Assembly: GCA_051879315.1 (NCBI GenBank)
Contig: JBJELW010000011.1
Span: 1 to 43,784 of the forward strand
Source: Roseburia_C sp051879315
GTDB lineage: Bacteria; Bacillota; Clostridia; Lachnospirales; Lachnospiraceae
Direction of reading: 5' to 3'
DNA length: 43,784 nucleotides
Shown piece by piece: positions 7,995-16,074 of this stretch. Within the stretch, counting starts at the first letter, position 1; each line of letters opens with the position of its first letter. The position numbers and the translations under genes were made by a program. Below the pieces are notes generated by a model. That model was not told the DNA's origin. It searched no databases and worked only from the letters and a program-made list of their open reading frames with translations.

Positions 7995-8414
7995 ATGAGA
8001 AATGTTTATCCGGTTTTTTTTACAAAAACCGATGAGGGGATTCTGGTGGAAGTGCCTGATTTAGAAATTTTAACAGAAGGAAAAGATATGAATGATGCAA
8101 TGGATATGGCGAGGGATGCAATAGAATTAAAGTGTGTCTCCATGGAAGATGCGAAAGAGGAAATTCCCAATCCTTCTGATCTGAAAAGCTTGAATGTGTG
8201 CAGTGGAACCTTTGCGGATGAGGGGGAAACGATCATTTCATTTGTAGACATTGACTCTGCAGAGTACAGAAGAAAAATTGATACCAAAACTGTCAGAAGA
8301 AATGTTGCGTTACCCAGTTGGCTGAATTATGAAGCAGACCGAGCTGGTGTTAATGTATCAAGAATTTTACAAGATGCTTTGCTCAGCACATTAAAGCTGG
8401 AGAGAAGAGTGTAA
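7995..8414 (+). CDS. hicB: HicB antitoxin and autorepressor
   Basis: A 139-aa antitoxin. The N-terminal partial RNase H-like HicB domain (YPVFFTKTDEGILVEVPDL, then AMDMARDAIELK) covers the toxin. The C-terminal 40 residues (KTVRRNVALPSWLNYEADRA, then ISRILQDALL-type helix) read as a ribbon-helix-helix DNA-binding domain, which would bind the inverted repeat at 7681-7726. The start chosen is the ATG with GGAGGT at 7 bases; another ATG 15 bases upstream lies inside that site and is unlikely. A convergent terminator follows. Confidence 0.92.
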   Translation: MRNVYPVFFTKTDEGILVEVPDLEILTEGKDMNDAMDMARDAIELKCVSMEDAKEEIPNPSDLKSLNVCSGTFADEGETIISFVDIDSAEYRRKIDTKTVRRNVALPSWLNYEADRAGVNVSRILQDALLSTLKLERRV

Positions 8415-8428
8415 AATTCAGCAGCAAA

Positions 8429-8464
8429 TAACACCCTGTGGGAATCGAACCCGCAGGGTGTTTT
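8429..8464. terminator. Bidirectional terminator between hicB and the HAD gene
   Basis: AACACCCTGTGGG / CCCGCAGGGTGTT stem with one mismatch and loop AATCGAA, with TTTT on the plus side. It separates convergent genes. Confidence 0.8.
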
Positions 8465-8487
8465 CTGTCATGCAGAGTAGTATGGGC

Positions 8488-9330
8488 TTACAGGCAGAAC
8501 CGTCGCACAGCCTCTGCCACACCGTCTTCATTATTGGAGGGAGCGATATAGTCCGCTGCGTCTTTAACGATTTTTGCACCATTTTCCATGGCCACGCCGA
8601 TACCGGCTGCCTGAATGATATCCAGATCATTTTCGCTGTCGCCACAGGCCAAAGTGGCATTATAGGGAATGTGCAGGTAGTCGCAAAGCAGATGCAGTCC
8701 TTTCGCCTTGCTGATACCGGCTTTTGTCAGTTCTAAATTATGGTAGCCGCCACAGACGTATTTGATTTCGGGATGTTTTTTGAGAATAGCTTCGGTCTTA
8801 TCCCGGTCCACAAAATTGCCGGTTCCATCCGGTATGAAGTTTAAAGTCATTTTACCAACGGAGAGCTGATTCTTAATCAGAAATTCTGCCAGATCATCCA
8901 CGATGGTGCGGGTGTCCAGAATATAGTGTTTGATGGAATCCGGCATATCCAGCTTTTCTGCTATCGGTCGGGTGGAAGCCTGGGTGTAGGCATCACCCCG
9001 GATAAAGGCATCCAGATGAATGCGGTTTTGATACAATTCCTGTAAAAGTATTCCGGCTGTATCGGGATCCAGACCATCCAGGTAAATGGGCTTTTTCTCC
9101 GGCACCGAAAAAATTTCCGCGCCGTTTGCGGTAATGGCATATTTGATTCCAATCTCAACCATGTCCTCTATGGGGAGGCCGATGTAAGGTCGTCCCGTGG
9201 AGATGATGACGGTGATTCCTCTGGAAACAGCTTCTTTTAAGGTGGCGCGGTTCCCTTCTGAAATTTTGCTTTGTGTATTAAATAGTGTTCCATCCAGATC
9301 CAGTGCGATTAGACGAATGTCTTTTTTCAT
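8488..9330 (-). CDS. Cof-type HAD superfamily phosphatase
   Basis: A 280-aa haloacid dehalogenase-type hydrolase of the Cof (IIB cap) group. Motif I is DLDGTL with nucleophile D11 and acid D13. Motif II is in the VIISTGRPY stretch. The cap domain covers about 85-190, and motif IV is GDSENDLDII with a following GVAMENG. Family members dephosphorylate small phosphosugars or flavin and pyridoxal phosphates, and the exact substrate cannot be read from sequence. The start follows AAAGGAATAT. It stands alone, convergent with hicAB. Upstream is a composite repeat region rather than a clear promoter. Confidence 0.92.
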   Translation of the reverse strand: MKKDIRLIALDLDGTLFNTQSKISEGNRATLKEAVSRGITVIISTGRPYIGLPIEDMVEIGIKYAITANGAEIFSVPEKKPIYLDGLDPDTAGILLQELYQNRIHLDAFIRGDAYTQASTRPIAEKLDMPDSIKHYILDTRTIVDDLAEFLIKNQLSVGKMTLNFIPDGTGNFVDRDKTEAILKKHPEIKYVCGGYHNLELTKAGISKAKGLHLLCDYLHIPYNATLACGDSENDLDIIQAAGIGVAMENGAKIVKDAADYIAPSNNEDGVAEAVRRFCL

Positions 9331-9349
9331 ATATGATATTCCTTTCTTT

Positions 9350-9610
9350 GCGCGGGCGCGGTCCTAGGGGATTTTCCCGATGCGCTTCGGCAAGCATTCG
9401 TGGATGTGATATTTCTATGCGCATTTTGTCTTCGCTAGGTCCTAAGGAATCTTCCCGGCTTTGCCGGGCCCCTCCTCGGTGCGCTTCGGCAAACACTCGA
9501 AAAACCTTTGGTTTTTCGAGTTCGCGGGCGCGTTCACATAGAAATACCACATCCAACAAATGCAAGCATTCGTGGATGTGATATTTCTATGCTCATTTTG
9601 CCTTCGCGCA
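9350..9610. repeat. Composite palindromic repeat region
   Basis: Two 46-bp direct repeats (9390-9435 and 9562-9607, 44 of 46 identical) both contain TGGATGTGATATTTCTATG. An inverted copy of that 19-mer lies at 9537-9555 (one mismatch). Between them are CCCGGC/GCCGGG and CGAAAAACC/GGTTTTTCG hairpins, TGCGCTTCGGCAA twice, and CGCGGGCGCG at both ends. Open frames through it are repeat artefacts. It looks like several short mobile palindromes inserted together. Confidence 0.8.
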
Positions 9611-9643
9611 TATTATATCCAAAGTGGATTACATAATCAACAG

Positions 9644-9672
9644 TTGCAGGAAAATTCCAGTTCCTATATAAT
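9644..9672 (+). promoter_or_regulatory. Predicted promoter of the methionine operon
   Basis: TTGCAG (9644-9649), 17 bases, TATAAT (9667-9672). Transcription would begin about 20 bases before the ATG at 9699. That leaves no room for an S-box or T-box leader, so methionine control, if any, is not by a leader riboswitch here. Confidence 0.75.
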
Positions 9673-9698
9673 AAGTGGGAATAATAGGGGAAAATGGA

Positions 9699-11501
9699 AT
9701 GCAAAACATACGAGATTATATAAAAAACAATTATCTGATAACCGATGGTGCCATGGGCACCTATTATGAAGAAAAGTACGGAGAGGACACCATACTCACC
9801 GAGCAGGTGAATCTGACGGCTCCGGAACGCATTGCCGCTATTCACCGGGAATACATGGAGGCCGGTGCCCGTCTGATCCGCACCAATACCTTTGCGGCCA
9901 ATACCATGTTTCTGGAAGATATGGAAACTGTGCTTTCCGTGGTTCGGACAGGATACGAGCTGGCGAGAAGCGAGGCAGATGACTTTATGAGGAGCCATCC
10001 CGGGGAGCAGGTTTTCGTGGCAGCAGACCTGGGACCCATCTATGATATGGAGCATATGGAGTACGAGTCCGTTTTGGCTGAGTACCGGCAGATCTGTGAT
10101 ACGTTTTTGGCATGCGGGGCAGATTGCTTTGTGTTGGAGACCCAAAGTGATTTTACATATATTCAGGCGGTAACGGAATACATCCGGTCCAAAAGTGATG
10201 CATTTATTTTGATTCAGTTCGCAGTGGACCGCACCGGTTATAGTCGTGCCGGGCTTTCGGTGCCAAGGGTCATTCAACAGGCAGCGGAGTGTGTTGCAGC
10301 GGACGCTTACGGCTTTAACTGTGAAGTGGACAGTACGCATCTGTATCAGTTTTTGAAGGATGTGACATTTCCCAATGATAAACCGGTTTCTGCTTTACCT
10401 AATGCCGGATATCCTTGTGTGTTGCGGGGAAAGACTATTTACACCAACAATGCAGCTTACTATGTGGAGAAAATGCAGCTGGTGGCAGAACTTGGAATCG
10501 ACATTGTGGGCGGATGCTGCGGAACTACACCGGAGTATATCCGTGGCTTGGCGGAGTGCCTGAAGGGGAAGAAAAAACCTGGCAAGCGCATAGGTGAGAC
10601 CAATACAGATCCAATCAAAAAGCATCGTTCTGAATTTGAGAAAAAACTGCGAAACGGCGAAAAGGTATTTGTGGTGGAACTGGATCCGCCTTTTGCTCTG
10701 GACATTGATAAGGTGGTGAATGGAGCAAAGCTGTTAAGGGAAGCAGGAGTGGATATGATCACGCTGTCCGATTCCCCCATGGCCAGAACACGTATGGATG
10801 CGGGGCAGTTGGCGGTGCGGTTGCAGCAGGAGTGTCAGGTGCAGGTGATGCCGCACATTGCCTGCAGGGATCGGAACGTCATTGCCATGCGGGGCAATAT
10901 GCTGGGAATGCACATGAATGGAATCCGAAATTTCCTGGTGGTTACCGGGGACCCGGTATCCCGGGCAGACCGGGAGTGTGTGAAGAGCGTATTTGATTTC
11001 AACTCCATAAAATTCATGCAATATATCAATGAGATGAATCAGGAAGTTTTTGCCGGGCAGCCGGTTTTCTATGGCGGGGCACTGAATTATCAGGGCACCA
11101 ACGTGGATGCCATTGCAAAGAGAATGCAACTGAAGCAGGAAGCAGGATGTGGATTTTTCCTGACTCAACCGGTATATCGGGCGGAGGATGCGGCAAGGCT
11201 TCGTGAATTAAAGGAAAGAACCGGGGCAAAAATAATTTGTGGTATCATGCCGCTGGTAAGCTATAAAAATGCCTGCTTCGTGCAGAGTGCTATGGCGGGA
11301 ATTCATATTCCGGATGAAGTGGTGAATCGGTATCGGGAGGATATGTCCCGGGAAGAGGCGGAGGAAACTGCAGTGGAGCTTTCACTGGAGATGGCCGGGT
11401 TGATGCAGGATTTTGCAGATGGATATTATCTGATGACCCCCTTTAACCGGGCGGGACTGATTCGACGGATTATGGAAGGTATTAGAGGTGAAAATAAATG
11501 A
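9699..11501 (+). CDS. Bifunctional homocysteine S-methyltransferase / 5,10-methylenetetrahydrofolate reductase
   Basis: A 600-aa fusion of the kind known from Bacillus YitJ. The N-terminal domain (about 1-295) is a zinc-dependent homocysteine methyltransferase barrel, with DGAMGTY at the start and the Cys pair C273-C274 in GGCCGTTP. The C-terminal domain (about 315-600) is a MetF-type flavin reductase, with VFVVELDPP, NFLVVTGDP and GCGFFLTQPVY. It would make methyl-tetrahydrofolate and pass methyl groups to homocysteine together with the next gene. The ATG at 9699 follows AGGGG at 8 bases; a GTG at 9675 is too close to the promoter. It overlaps metH by four bases (ATGA), so the two are translationally coupled. 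Confidence 0.93.
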   Translation: MQNIRDYIKNNYLITDGAMGTYYEEKYGEDTILTEQVNLTAPERIAAIHREYMEAGARLIRTNTFAANTMFLEDMETVLSVVRTGYELARSEADDFMRSHPGEQVFVAADLGPIYDMEHMEYESVLAEYRQICDTFLACGADCFVLETQSDFTYIQAVTEYIRSKSDAFILIQFAVDRTGYSRAGLSVPRVIQQAAECVAADAYGFNCEVDSTHLYQFLKDVTFPNDKPVSALPNAGYPCVLRGKTIYTNNAAYYVEKMQLVAELGIDIVGGCCGTTPEYIRGLAECLKGKKKPGKRIGETNTDPIKKHRSEFEKKLRNGEKVFVVELDPPFALDIDKVVNGAKLLREAGVDMITLSDSPMARTRMDAGQLAVRLQQECQVQVMPHIACRDRNVIAMRGNMLGMHMNGIRNFLVVTGDPVSRADRECVKSVFDFNSIKFMQYINEMNQEVFAGQPVFYGGALNYQGTNVDAIAKRMQLKQEAGCGFFLTQPVYRAEDAARLRELKERTGAKIICGIMPLVSYKNACFVQSAMAGIHIPDEVVNRYREDMSREEAEETAVELSLEMAGLMQDFADGYYLMTPFNRAGLIRRIMEGIRGENK

Positions 11502-13918
11502 CGAGAGATGAATTTCGTGAATTGGTGGCAAATGGACCGGTGATTTTGGATGGAGCGACGGGTACAAACCTGCAGCAGGCAGGGATGCCGGTGGGAGTAT
11601 GTCCGGAACAGTGGATTATTGACCATGCCCAGGTGATGATCGATCTGCAGAGGGCTTATGTGGCAGCCGGCACCCAGATTCTGCTGGCACCTACCTTTAC
11701 TGCAAATCGTATCAAGCTGGAGGAATATGGCCTGCAGGAACAGTTGGAGCAGATGAACCGCCGTCTGGTGGCTATTTCCAAGGAGGCAGCGGAAGGAAAA
11801 GCCTATGTGGCAGGAGACATCACTATGACCGGACAACAGCTTTTTCCCATGGGTGAGCTGAAATTTGAGGAACTGGTGGATGTTTATAAAGAGCAGATTC
11901 ACATTCTGGCGGATGCCGGGGTGGATCTTCTGATTGTGGAGACCATGATGAGCCTGCAGGAGTCCAGAGCGGCAGTGCTGGCTGCCAAGGAGACCTGCGA
12001 TCTGCCTGTACTGGTCAGCATGACCTACAATGAGGACGGCAGAACTCTTTACGGAACAGATCCGGCCACTGCCATTGTGGTGCTTCAGAGTCTGGGGGCA
12101 GATGCGGTGGGTATGAACTGCTCCACCGGACCCAGGGAAATGCTGGAGCCCATTCGTCAGACTTTAGAATATGCCAACATTCCGGTTCTGGCCAAGCCCA
12201 ATGCCGGACTGCCGGAGCTGGAAAATGAAGTGACAGTTTATAAGACCACGCCGGAGGAATTTGCCCAGGTGGGAGCCCAACTGGTGGAGGAAGGCGTGTC
12301 TCTTATCGGCGGCTGCTGCGGAACCACACCGGCCCACATCAAGGCATTGGCTGACCGGGTGCGGGGGATGAAGCCTTTCATTCCGGAGTACAAGGGACGG
12401 AGGCTTCTGACTTCTGAGCGGAAAACGGTGGAGATCGATCTGAACGGTTCCTTTCAGGTTATCGGTGAGCGTATCAATCCTACGGGAAAGAAAAAGCTGC
12501 AGGCGGAGCTTCGGGAAGGAAGCCTGAATCTGGTGCGGGAGATGGCCAGAGCTCAGGAGGAAAACGGAGCGGCCATTCTGGATATCAACATGGGTATGAA
12601 TGGCATTGATGAAAAGGAAATGATGTTAAATACCATCTATGAGGTGACTTATACGGTGGACTGCCCTCTGTGTATTGATTCTTCCCACATTGATATTATT
12701 GAGGCGGCTCTTCGGATCTATCCGGGACGAGCCCTGATCAATTCCATCTCCTTAGAGAAAGAAAAGTTTGAAAAGCTGCTGCCCATTGCAAAAAAGTATG
12801 GGGCAATGTTTATTCTGCTTCCTCTTTCTGACGAGGGCCTTCCCAAGAATCTGGAGGAAAAGCGTCATATCGTGCGGACTATTATGAATGCGGCACTGGA
12901 TCTGGGTATGCACAAAGAGGACATTGTGGTGGACGGACTGGTGGCTACCGTGGGCGCCAATCCCAACGCGGCTCTGGAGTGCTTTGACACCATTCACTAT
13001 TGTAAGGAAGAACTGGGACTGGCTACCGTGTGCGGTCTGTCCAATATTTCCTTTGGACTGCCTAACCGTCCCTATGCCAACACGGCATTTCTTACCATGG
13101 CCATTGCCCAGGGCCTGACCATGGCTATTGCCAACCCGTCACAGGAGCTTCTGATGAACGCTGCCTTCGCATCGGATCTGCTTCTTAATAAGCAGGGGGC
13201 GGACATCCGCTACATTGAGCGGATGAACCGCCTGGCGGAGCAGAAGGAGGCAGCTGGGGAGACGGCTGTATCTGCAGGAGCAACGGCAAGTGCCAATCAT
13301 CCGGTATTTGACTGTGTGTTAAAAGGAAATAAGGGAAATATTCTGACAGAGGTGAAGGCTGCATTGGAGGCCGGGGAACAGCCGGAGGAGATTATCAACG
13401 GACACCTGATTCCTGCCATCAATGAGGTGGGAGTGCTTTTCGACAAGCAAAAGTATTTCCTGCCCCAGCTCATTGCCAGCGCCAACACCATGCAGATGGC
13501 TATTGAATATTTAGAGCCCATGATTCAGAAGGACGATAACAGTCAGCCCATGGCAACCATCGTCATTGCCACTGTGGAGGGAGATATCCATGATATCGGA
13601 AAAAATCTGGTGTCGCTGATGCTGCGCAATTACGGCTACCGGGTGCTGGATCTGGGCAAGGATGTGGCGGCGGATATTATCGTAAATACAGCCATGAAGG
13701 AGAATGCACAGATTATCGCATTGTCCGCGCTGATGACTACCACCATGATGCGTATGCGGGATGTGGTGGAACTTCGGAATGAACGGGGATGCACCAGCAA
13801 GGTCATCATCGGAGGAGCGGCCATCACCCCCAGTTTTTCGGATGAGATCGGGGCTGACGGGTATTCTGCGGATGCGGCGGAGGCTGTGAAGCTGGTGGAG
13901 CGCCTGCTGGCAGAGTGA
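11498..13918 (+). CDS. metH: Cobalamin-dependent methionine synthase, short form without reactivation domain
   Basis: An 806-aa enzyme transferring methyl from methyl-tetrahydrofolate to homocysteine through cobalamin. In order: a homocysteine barrel (1-290; zinc ligands C208, C273, C274), a pterin-binding domain (about 315-590; VIGERINPTGKKK, LDINMGMNG), and a B12 cap and Rossmann domain (about 610-806) with D696, H698 and G701 of the base-off DxHxxG motif. It ends after the B12 domain. The C-terminal S-adenosylmethionine reactivation domain of the roughly 1200-aa Escherichia coli enzyme is missing. Short clostridial forms like this are known and need a separate reactivase or another strategy. 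It shares an operon with the fused MTHFR. Confidence 0.95.
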   Translation: MTRDEFRELVANGPVILDGATGTNLQQAGMPVGVCPEQWIIDHAQVMIDLQRAYVAAGTQILLAPTFTANRIKLEEYGLQEQLEQMNRRLVAISKEAAEGKAYVAGDITMTGQQLFPMGELKFEELVDVYKEQIHILADAGVDLLIVETMMSLQESRAAVLAAKETCDLPVLVSMTYNEDGRTLYGTDPATAIVVLQSLGADAVGMNCSTGPREMLEPIRQTLEYANIPVLAKPNAGLPELENEVTVYKTTPEEFAQVGAQLVEEGVSLIGGCCGTTPAHIKALADRVRGMKPFIPEYKGRRLLTSERKTVEIDLNGSFQVIGERINPTGKKKLQAELREGSLNLVREMARAQEENGAAILDINMGMNGIDEKEMMLNTIYEVTYTVDCPLCIDSSHIDIIEAALRIYPGRALINSISLEKEKFEKLLPIAKKYGAMFILLPLSDEGLPKNLEEKRHIVRTIMNAALDLGMHKEDIVVDGLVATVGANPNAALECFDTIHYCKEELGLATVCGLSNISFGLPNRPYANTAFLTMAIAQGLTMAIANPSQELLMNAAFASDLLLNKQGADIRYIERMNRLAEQKEAAGETAVSAGATASANHPVFDCVLKGNKGNILTEVKAALEAGEQPEEIINGHLIPAINEVGVLFDKQKYFLPQLIASANTMQMAIEYLEPMIQKDDNSQPMATIVIATVEGDIHDIGKNLVSLMLRNYGYRVLDLGKDVAADIIVNTAMKENAQIIALSALMTTTMMRMRDVVELRNERGCTSKVIIGGAAITPSFSDEIGADGYSADAAEAVKLVERLLAE

Positions 13919-13988
13919 CGTGCAGTTCGGTCTGCGTCATCCGCAAAAGCATTACCGGACAAACTGGGAAATATTTTGAGAAAAGTGC

Positions 13989-14017
13989 TTGACATATTTT
14001 TGACCGTATTGTATACT
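13989..14017 (+). promoter_or_regulatory. tRNA operon promoter
   Basis: A consensus TTGACA (13989-13994), 17 bases, TATACT (14012-14017), about 35 bases before tRNA-Val. Confidence 0.85.
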
Positions 14018-14051
14018 AACGGAGTCGGTCGCGAGAGCGGGCGAAGGAAAT

Positions 14052-14124
14052 GGGATCTTAGCTCAGCTGGGAGAGCATCTGCCTTACAAGCAGAGGGTCA
14101 TAGGTTCGAGCCCTATAGGTCCCA
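14052..14124 (+). tRNA. tRNA-Val (anticodon TAC)
   Basis: A cloverleaf of 73 bases. The acceptor GGGATCT pairs with AGGTCCC. The anticodon stem CTGC(C)/GCAG carries loop CTTACAA, and the T arm has GGTTCGAGCC. CCA is not encoded. Confidence 0.95.
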
Positions 14125-14139
14125 TCCATTTCAAAATAT

Positions 14140-14213
14140 GGCGGAATAGCTCAGTTGGCTAGAGCACACGGTTCATACCCGTGGTGTCGAGAGTTCAAAT
14201 CTCCCTTCCGCTA
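14140..14213 (+). tRNA. tRNA-Met (anticodon CAT)
   Basis: A cloverleaf of 74 bases. Acceptor GGCGGAA / TTCCGCT, anticodon stem CACGG/CCGTG with loop TTCATAC, T loop TTCAAAT. The first acceptor pair is G-U rather than the unpaired C-A of initiator tRNA, so it is most likely elongator Met. A lysidine-modified Ile tRNA is a less likely reading. Confidence 0.9.
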
Positions 14214-14220
14214 CTGCTAG

Positions 14221-14265
14221 AATCTCGGATGTGCTGAAAAGTCAGCAATCCGGGATTGTTTTATT
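14221..14265 (+). terminator. Terminator of the tRNA operon
   Basis: A long imperfect stem, with AATC, CGGAT and GCTGA pairing with TCAGC, ATCCG and GATT, followed by GTTTTATT. Confidence 0.85.
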
Positions 14266-14270
14266 CTATA

Positions 14271-14456
14271 TTAAATGATGTCTTCATTTTCACTGGTTTC
14301 AGTGGAGCACAAATCCTGGCGGGCCAGGATATTCGTCAGCATATCGCTGAGCACCATCAGGTCTGCAGCCAGTACCGCCAGTTCTTTTTCGGACATACAT
14401 TCGCTAAGTTTGCAGGAGATCGTGGAGAGATAGAAGAGATTAGGGCAGTTTTCCAT
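14271..14456 (-). CDS. Small conserved protein, 61 aa (possibly DUF6774)
   Basis: A short minus-strand frame of 61 codons. The centre, LSECMSEKELAVLAADLMVL then LSDMLTNILARQ, is an amphipathic helical pair typical of a small family seen in Lachnospiraceae, which I believe is DUF6774. Two Cys lie in the N-terminal third. It has no signal peptide. The ribosome binding site is weak (GATTGAA region), which lowers confidence in the start. The family has no known function. It runs against the tRNA operon terminator. Confidence 0.6.
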   Translation of the reverse strand: MENCPNLFYLSTISCKLSECMSEKELAVLAADLMVLSDMLTNILARQDLCSTETSENEDII

Positions 14457-14518
14457 AACATTTCAATCGGTGTTTTTTTATAAGATATGCTGAAAAGATG
14501 AAAATGTGACAAAACAGG

Positions 14519-14554
14519 GGAAGCCCCCGGAATGATCCGGAGGCTTCCTTTTTT
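14519..14554. terminator. Strong hairpin downstream of the ymaF-like gene
   Basis: A 13-bp stem with one mismatch (14519-14531 with 14536-14548) and loop ATGA. The T run (CTTTTTT) follows on the plus strand. Read from the minus-strand ymaF-like gene it is followed only by CCCCTGTTTT. It can plausibly stop transcription in both directions. Confidence 0.75.
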
Positions 14555-14568
14555 CTATTTTCTGCAAT

Positions 14569-14919
14569 TTATCTGCATTTGAAGTCAGTGGGACTGTCAA
14601 TAAGAGTGGCAGCCTGGAATTTGTGTTTGTGTTTATCCTCTTCTTCCGTACAGCCGTCAATGAAGTGCACGTGTTTGCCGTCGCCAACCTCCACGTCGCA
14701 GGAGGTTTTTCCGCAGAATTCATGGTAGTGCTTGTCGGAAAAGTCTGTGCGGAATTTCACCTCATGGTAGTGCTCCTTTTTCCCGGGAACATATATGGCT
14801 TCACCGGTGACGGTGCAGAATCTATGGTTATGGCATTCACCGCATTCGTCAAAGACTTTGGTGCTGCCGGTCAGCTCATGAACATGTTTCTGCTCTTCGC
14901 AGTGCTCAGGTTTACTCAT
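14569..14919 (-). CDS. YmaF-family histidine-rich protein
   Basis: A 116-aa cytosolic protein rich in His and Cys. The family pattern is visible: HVHELTGSTKVFDECGECHN then HRFCTVTGEAI, KEHYHEVKFRTDFSDKHYHE and GKHVHFIDG. Repeated HxH and HYHE motifs suggest metal binding, but the family, named for Bacillus YmaF, has no established function. The ATG at 14919 follows AAGGAG at 8 bases; a TTG two codons upstream is less likely. It is divergent from purC. Confidence 0.82.
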   Translation of the reverse strand: MSKPEHCEEQKHVHELTGSTKVFDECGECHNHRFCTVTGEAIYVPGKKEHYHEVKFRTDFSDKHYHEFCGKTSCDVEVGDGKHVHFIDGCTEEEDKHKHKFQAATLIDSPTDFKCR

Positions 14920-15003
14920 AATCAAATCTCCTTTTTTCTTTTAGAATATGAAAATTGGACGGGAATGTGCACCATATTTTTCCTTTTATACATAGGAAAG
15001 ACA

Positions 15004-15069
15004 TTGACTTTACAAATCGCACTGTATTATAATGCTTGCGTGGCGTGCTGACATTTCAGATGACGCCAC
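15004..15069 (+). promoter_or_regulatory. purC promoter and 5' hairpin
   Basis: TTGACT (15004-15009), 18 bases, TATAAT (15028-15033). The transcript would begin near 15040 with a hairpin at once: TGGCGT, inner CTGA/TCAG, ACGCCA (15041-15069). It has no T run, so it may only protect the 5' end. The 110-base leader does not show the conserved cores of a purine riboswitch, and no PurR box is visible. Confidence 0.7.
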
Positions 15070-15152
15070 ATTCATTGCCTGAGTAACAGGACAATGGAAA
15101 TTGTAAATTTTACAGAAAAGCATAAAAGCACTGAGTAATGGAGGACGAGAAA

Positions 15153-16025
15153 ATGCAGGAATTTAAACCATTCAAAGAAGGAAAAGTACGTGAGGTTTAT
15201 GACAACGGAGACAGTCTTATTATTGTAGCGACAGACCGTATTTCCGCTTTTGACCACATTTTAAAGAATCAGGTGACCAAAAAGGGCGCTATTCTGACAC
15301 AGATGTCTAAGTTTTGGTTCGATTTTACCAAGGATATCGTACCTAACCATATGCTTTCTGTTGATGTAAAGGATATGCCGGAATTTTTCCAGAATGAGAA
15401 GTTTGACGGTAACAGCATGATGTGTAAGAAGTTAGAGATGCTTCCCATCGAGTGCATTGTCCGCGGATATATTACCGGCAGCGGCTGGGCCAGCTATCAG
15501 GAGTGCGGTAAGGTGTGCGGCATCACACTTCCCGAGGGATTACAGGAGTCAGACAAGCTGCCTGAACCTATCTACACCCCCAGCACCAAGGCTGAGATCG
15601 GGGATCATGACGAGAATATCTCCTTTGAGCAGAGCGTGGAGGTATTGGAGAAAATCTATCCCGGCAAGGGCTTAGAATATGCTACTAAGATTAAGGAGTG
15701 CACCATTGCATTATATAAGAAGTGCGCAGAATATGCACTGAGTAAGGGAATCATCATCGCAGATACCAAGTTCGAGTTTGGTCTCAACGAGGATGGTGAG
15801 GTTGTGTTAGGTGATGAGATGCTGACACCGGACAGCTCCCGTTTCTGGCCGTTAGAGGGTTACGAGCCGGGCAAGTCACAGCCTTCCTACGACAAGCAGT
15901 TTGTCAGAGACTGGCTGAAGGCAAATCCGGACAGCGATTACTTACTGCCGGATGACGTCATTGCAAAGACCATTGAAAAATATGAGGAAGCGTTTGCGTT
16001 ATTGACAGGCGAGAAATTTGCTTAA
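15153..16025 (+). CDS. purC: SAICAR synthetase
   Basis: A 290-aa ATP-grasp-like enzyme joining aspartate to CAIR in purine synthesis. Family motifs include KEGKVREVYD near the N-terminus, ATDRISAFD, LPIECIVRGYITGSGW, LIADTKFEFGL-type sequence (IIADTKFEFGLNEDGEVVLGDE) and DSSRFWP. This is the longer form seen in Clostridia and other groups (the Bacillus form is about 240 aa). The ATG at 15153 follows GGAGG; an ATG 15 bases upstream overlaps that site. It heads a purC-purF-purB run. Confidence 0.96.
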   Translation: MQEFKPFKEGKVREVYDNGDSLIIVATDRISAFDHILKNQVTKKGAILTQMSKFWFDFTKDIVPNHMLSVDVKDMPEFFQNEKFDGNSMMCKKLEMLPIECIVRGYITGSGWASYQECGKVCGITLPEGLQESDKLPEPIYTPSTKAEIGDHDENISFEQSVEVLEKIYPGKGLEYATKIKECTIALYKKCAEYALSKGIIIADTKFEFGLNEDGEVVLGDEMLTPDSSRFWPLEGYEPGKSQPSYDKQFVRDWLKANPDSDYLLPDDVIAKTIEKYEEAFALLTGEKFA

Positions 16026-16074
16026 AGAGATACCCAGTTTGGCATCAGATAGATAAAAAATCAGGAGAATTTTT

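Noticed and set aside
9278..9565. A 95-codon minus-strand open frame
   Set aside because: It overlaps the start of the HAD gene and runs through hairpin repeats; its peptide is only the translation of repeat units.
9673..9698. An S-box or T-box leader for the methionine operon
   Set aside because: The predicted start site leaves about 20 bases of leader, and the upstream block is repeat DNA without S-box motifs.
14140..14213. Initiator tRNA
   Set aside because: Initiator tRNA has an unpaired first acceptor position and three G-C pairs in the anticodon stem; this one has a G-U acceptor end and a different stem pattern.
15034..15152. A purine riboswitch before purC
   Set aside because: The leader has a 5' hairpin but not the conserved purine-aptamer core sequences.
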